NCBI GenBank assembly: GCA_025363755.1
Contig: JANYLQ010000045.1
Coordinates: 124,001 to 188,000 of the forward strand
DNA from: Hyphomicrobiales bacterium
Lineage (GTDB): Bacteria; Pseudomonadota; Alphaproteobacteria; Rhizobiales; Aestuariivirgaceae
Length of the DNA: 64,000 bases
Reading direction: 5' to 3'
Positions 63,699 through 64,000 of the stretch are shown here, in pieces. A program made the position numbers and the translations under genes. The notes beneath the pieces were generated by a model, which worked only from the letters and a program-made list of their open reading frames with translations, searched no databases and was not told where the DNA came from. Positions within the stretch are counted from its first letter, which is position 1, and every line of letters begins with the position of its first letter.

Positions 63699-64000
63699 AT
63701 GTTTCCTGAAGGTGTCACTATCAATGCGCTAACTGGTGAAGTCACACCGAGCACCGGTGAGTACACCAAGCGGCTGAGTGAATTCCGCCGCATCTATCGC
63801 GACATTAAAGCGCTCGATGACTTGATTTCGGCGGGGGACCTTGTGACCTACAAGGTGGTGGAATATCGTGCCGAGGGCTCCGATATTTTCTTCGGCACCA
63901 CCACCATGATGCCTGGTCGCGTGGGCGCTGAATATTTTATGACACGTGGCCACTATCATGCCCGGCGCGACCGGGGCGAAATTTATTATACGCAGTCCGG
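63699..64000 (+). CDS. Cupin-type glucose-6-phosphate isomerase (5' part)
   Basis: The first 100 codons of a gene cut by the window end. It begins MFPEGVTINALTGEVTP, has FFGTTTMMPGRVG, and the metal-binding cupin segment EYFMTRGHYHARRDRGEIYY (two His and a Glu). This matches the GPI family of cupin phosphoglucose isomerases first known from archaea and also found in some rhizobia, where it replaces or supplements the usual Pgi. A GAAAGG site precedes the ATG. Confidence 0.85.
   Translation, partial: MFPEGVTINALTGEVTPSTGEYTKRLSEFRRIYRDIKALDDLISAGDLVTYKVVEYRAEGSDIFFGTTTMMPGRVGAEYFMTRGHYHARRDRGEIYYTQS

Noticed and set aside
1-64000. CRISPR array, rRNA operon, intact insertion sequence or prophage
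   Set aside because: No regularly spaced direct repeats, no rRNA sequence and no transposase, integrase or phage structural gene were found; only the tRNA-Phe scar hints at a past element.

Overview
The window is chromosomal DNA of an alphaproteobacterium, most probably a member of the Hyphomicrobiales (Rhizobiales). This rests on the infA-maf-yacG cluster, a long two-part dCTP deaminase, a PhrB-type iron-sulfur photolyase, a PuuD urate oxidase with a fused cytochrome c, a BTLCP cysteine peptidase, and many solute ABC transporters with Tat-type or Tat-like binding-protein signals. Genus cannot be fixed from sequence alone. There are no rRNA genes and no CRISPR array. Two tRNA genes are present, tRNA-Phe (GAA) and tRNA-Gly (CCC).

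Layout. 0-1.5 kb: two tandem secreted spore-coat-U/Csu-type pilin subunits. 1.6-4.8 kb: an FCD-type GntR regulator with two DNA-binding domains, divergent from a zinc alcohol dehydrogenase and a mannitol-dehydrogenase-family oxidoreductase. 4.9-14.2 kb: a polyol uptake and catabolism operon with a consensus-like promoter, a translationally coupled 22-codon leader ORF, two permeases, a binding protein, an FGGY kinase, an ATPase, a GpsA-like dehydrogenase, a SorC regulator and a xylitol-type dehydrogenase. 14.3-15.4 kb: a scar beside tRNA-Phe made of a truncated, mutated acyltransferase and two small ORFs, one excisionase-like. 15.5-18.7 kb: an MFS transporter with a large periplasmic insert, then yacG-maf-infA.

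18.8-30.5 kb: a tightly overlapping ten-gene purine catabolic operon (hiuH, xdhA, xdhB, xdhC, puuD, uraD, guaD) running straight into glycolate oxidase glcDEF. It should take guanine and xanthine to allantoin and oxidise glycolate to glyoxylate; no allantoinase is seen. 30.6-34.9 kb: a polyamine-type (PotABCD-like) ABC transporter with strong inverted repeats around its first gene. 35.1-40.0 kb: BTLCP peptidase, argE, apaG, dcd, tRNA-Gly and a solitary LptF/LptG-like permease. 40.1-44.2 kb: a three-gene surface-glycan cassette (CslA-like GT2, DUF6492 glycosyltransferase-like protein, ABC exporter). 44.3-51.0 kb: cyclopropane fatty acid synthase and a dipeptide/oligopeptide-type ABC transporter with a fused double ATPase.

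51.1-56.5 kb: a divergent pair of photolyases (6-4 type and CPD type), a TadD-like TPR lipoprotein and an M17 aminopeptidase. 56.6-63.7 kb: a more accessory-looking segment with a LysR regulator divergent from an FAD oxidoreductase, a DUF1127 protein divergent from a BTAD/TolB/TPR regulator, a DUF2878 membrane protein and a GFA protein. Two inverted copies of a 53-bp coding repeat bracket part of this segment. The window ends inside a cupin-type glucose-6-phosphate isomerase.

The dominant theme is scavenging: polyols, purines, glycolate, polyamine-like compounds and peptides, with light-damage repair and envelope functions between. The items that look least described are the coupled leader ORF, the kinase plus GpsA-like polyol pathway, the glycan cassette, and the repeat-bracketed segment near the right end.
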